Source of the DNA: Pachyseris speciosa
Taxonomy: Eukaryota > Cnidaria > Anthozoa > Scleractinia > Pachyseridae
DNA: 64,000 nt
Direction of reading: 5' to 3'
NCBI GenBank assembly: GCA_016490735.1
Contig: JAEMWC010000664.1
Location: forward strand, 65,001-129,000
The position numbers and the translations under genes are program-made. Positions 63,066 to 64,000 of the stretch are shown one piece after another (within the stretch, counting starts at the first letter, position 1; each line of letters opens with the position of its first letter). The notes beneath the pieces were generated by a model. It did no database searches. It was not told where the DNA came from and saw nothing but the letters and a program-made list of their open reading frames with translations.

Positions 63066-63466
63066 TAAAGGAACCATGCAAACACAGTTTGCCACTCAAC
63101 TTTCGACACACATCTCTGTTGAAAGAAAAACTTTTTGCCCCGAGTCGGAATCGAACCGACGTTCCCCAGTTACCAGTCGGGCGTGATAACCACTACACTA
63201 CCGGAGCAACCACGCTGGCAACGCGGCCACTTTAGAAAGTGAGTATTATCGCACGTTGGCCATTCCTCGGAACATTTTTCTTTCGAGACTTTTGTGTGTT
63301 TCCTGGCTTCTAAATTCCCTGGACGGGAATTAGAAATATATATCTGTAAATACCTTCGAAGCCATGAAAGCCGTAGAACAATATACTAAAGGAACCATGC
63401 AAACACAGTTTGCAAACTGTGTTTGCAAACTGTTTGGGAACGTCGGTTCGATTCCGACTCGGGGCG
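63066..63466. repeat. Direct and inverted repeats around the tRNA-like sequence
   Basis: The string TACTAAAGGAACCATGCAAA and its extension CACAGTTTGC occur at about 63060-63092 and again at about 63382-63412. The second copy continues as a palindrome (GCAAACACAGTTTGCAAACTG, then TGTTTGCAAACTG) and directly into the 3' half of the tRNA-like sequence in plus orientation (63434-63466). Confidence 0.75.
63137..63207 (-). tRNA. tRNA-like cloverleaf with GGT anticodon, probably pseudo/SINE
   Basis: A 71-nt minus-strand sequence folds as a tRNA: acceptor GCTCCGG with TCGGGGC (7 pairs including wobble), D arm GTGTAGTGGTTATCAC, anticodon loop CTGGTAA (GGT, Thr), T arm GTCGG-TTCGATT-CCGAC (perfect). 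The anticodon stem has an A-C mismatch, and GGT is not the usual eukaryotic tRNA-Thr anticodon (AGT expected). A 3' half of the same sequence lies inverted at 63434-63466, so repeat origin is likely. Confidence 0.5.
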
Positions 63467-64000
63467 AAGAGCGAAACTCGAAACAACGAGCGAAGAACGA
63501 GGGAAGAAAATCGCACCCCTTTCCCTTTCCCTCCCCCTCCCCGCTAAATTTTCTTTGCTCGTTCTCAAGCGTTCGTCCCAAATATCTGAGTGCGTGGAAC
63601 AGGCTATTTTTGATATAGCTTCTCAAACAATTTTAAAACCATCCTTGGAGAAATTCAAGGCAAAAGTTTTTATATGATAATTAGGAATTTATATCCAAAT
63701 CTTCACTGTAGCATAGTTAATGGTTGTCATTAGTTTCCTCGTCATGAATTATTAATGAAAACTATGACAACTCTACGGATCTTATTTTAGTTAGTATGAC
63801 ATTAATTCACCCTGGAACATCACTTTAATTCCCGTTTTTTTCTGTCTTTATTTTTTCCATGAAATTACCCATAAACCCTTTCCCCTGGGTTCTCCTCAGT
63901 GAATCTCTGTTAGTTTTTCATGACAACACCTTCCTGGAATTCCTTAGTAGCTTTACGATAACAGTACCCTTGGGATCTGCCAGCTAGTTATCATGAAAGC

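Larger units (their letters stand above)
62801..64000. other. M13 gene intron 3, runs to the window edge
   Basis: Apart from the tRNA-like repeat cluster at 63066-63466 and a CT/GC-rich stretch at 63520-63545, nothing recognisable. The next M13 exon is not seen. Confidence 0.5.

Noticed and set aside
63137..63207. Functional tRNA-Thr gene
   Set aside because: Unusual GGT anticodon, a stem mismatch and an adjacent rearranged half copy make repeat origin more likely; listed with low confidence.

Overview
The window is eukaryotic genomic DNA: multi-exon genes with GT-AG introns, long AT-rich introns full of interspersed repeats, LINE and LTR retrotransposon remnants, tRNA-derived SINEs, many palindromic MITEs, and long poly-C, ATT and GA tracts. 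The gene content is metazoan. One SINE has a tail reading ATCATTCTTCATTTGATTTC and then TTCATATATGATTCATTTC, which I recall as common in stony coral genomes, so an anthozoan, probably a scleractinian coral, is the best guess. This is inference from memory, not a database result.

Layout. (1) 372-30879, minus strand: a complete VPS15/PIK3R4, the regulatory subunit of class III PI 3-kinase. I reconstructed it as 29 exons (about 1,400 residues): N-myristoylation start, atypical kinase domain, HEAT solenoid, linker, C-terminal WD40 propeller. One exon (1949-2105) carries a single-base frameshift and one intron is of GC-AG type. Its introns hold two antisense LINE 3' fragments, several SINEs and about ten MITEs. 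(2) 32432-41140 and 42011-54424, minus strand: two head-to-tail copies of a collagen prolyl 4-hydroxylase alpha subunit gene (P4HA), 12 exons each with identical exon lengths except one. Copy 2 (42011-54424) is intact (541 residues) but an intron contains a decayed Ty3/gypsy LTR retrotransposon (43947-47684, 5-bp target duplication) whose insertion point lies a few bases past a 5' splice site; a SINE is nested inside it. Copy 1 (32432-41140) has a 1-bp deletion in exon 2. The duplicated segment is about 9.4 kb, roughly 32385-41790 versus 41968-55135. (3) 55136-58760: repeat-rich intergenic DNA. (4) 58885 to beyond the right edge, plus strand: the 5' part of a secreted M13 (neprilysin/ECE-type) metallopeptidase. 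Three exons are visible; the catalytic exons lie outside. The 3' splice site of its intron 1 is inside a perfect 102-bp tandem duplication.

How the genes relate. They are not a functional cluster: VPS15 acts in endosomal/autophagic PI3P synthesis, P4HA in ER collagen hydroxylation, and the M13 enzyme outside the cell. The interest lies in the duplicated P4HA pair, where one copy serves as the empty-site control for insertions in the other, and in several repeat insertions lying against splice sites. Single-base frameshifts appear in VPS15, P4HA copy 1 and the retrotransposon, so uncorrected base-level assembly errors must be excluded before any copy is called a pseudogene.
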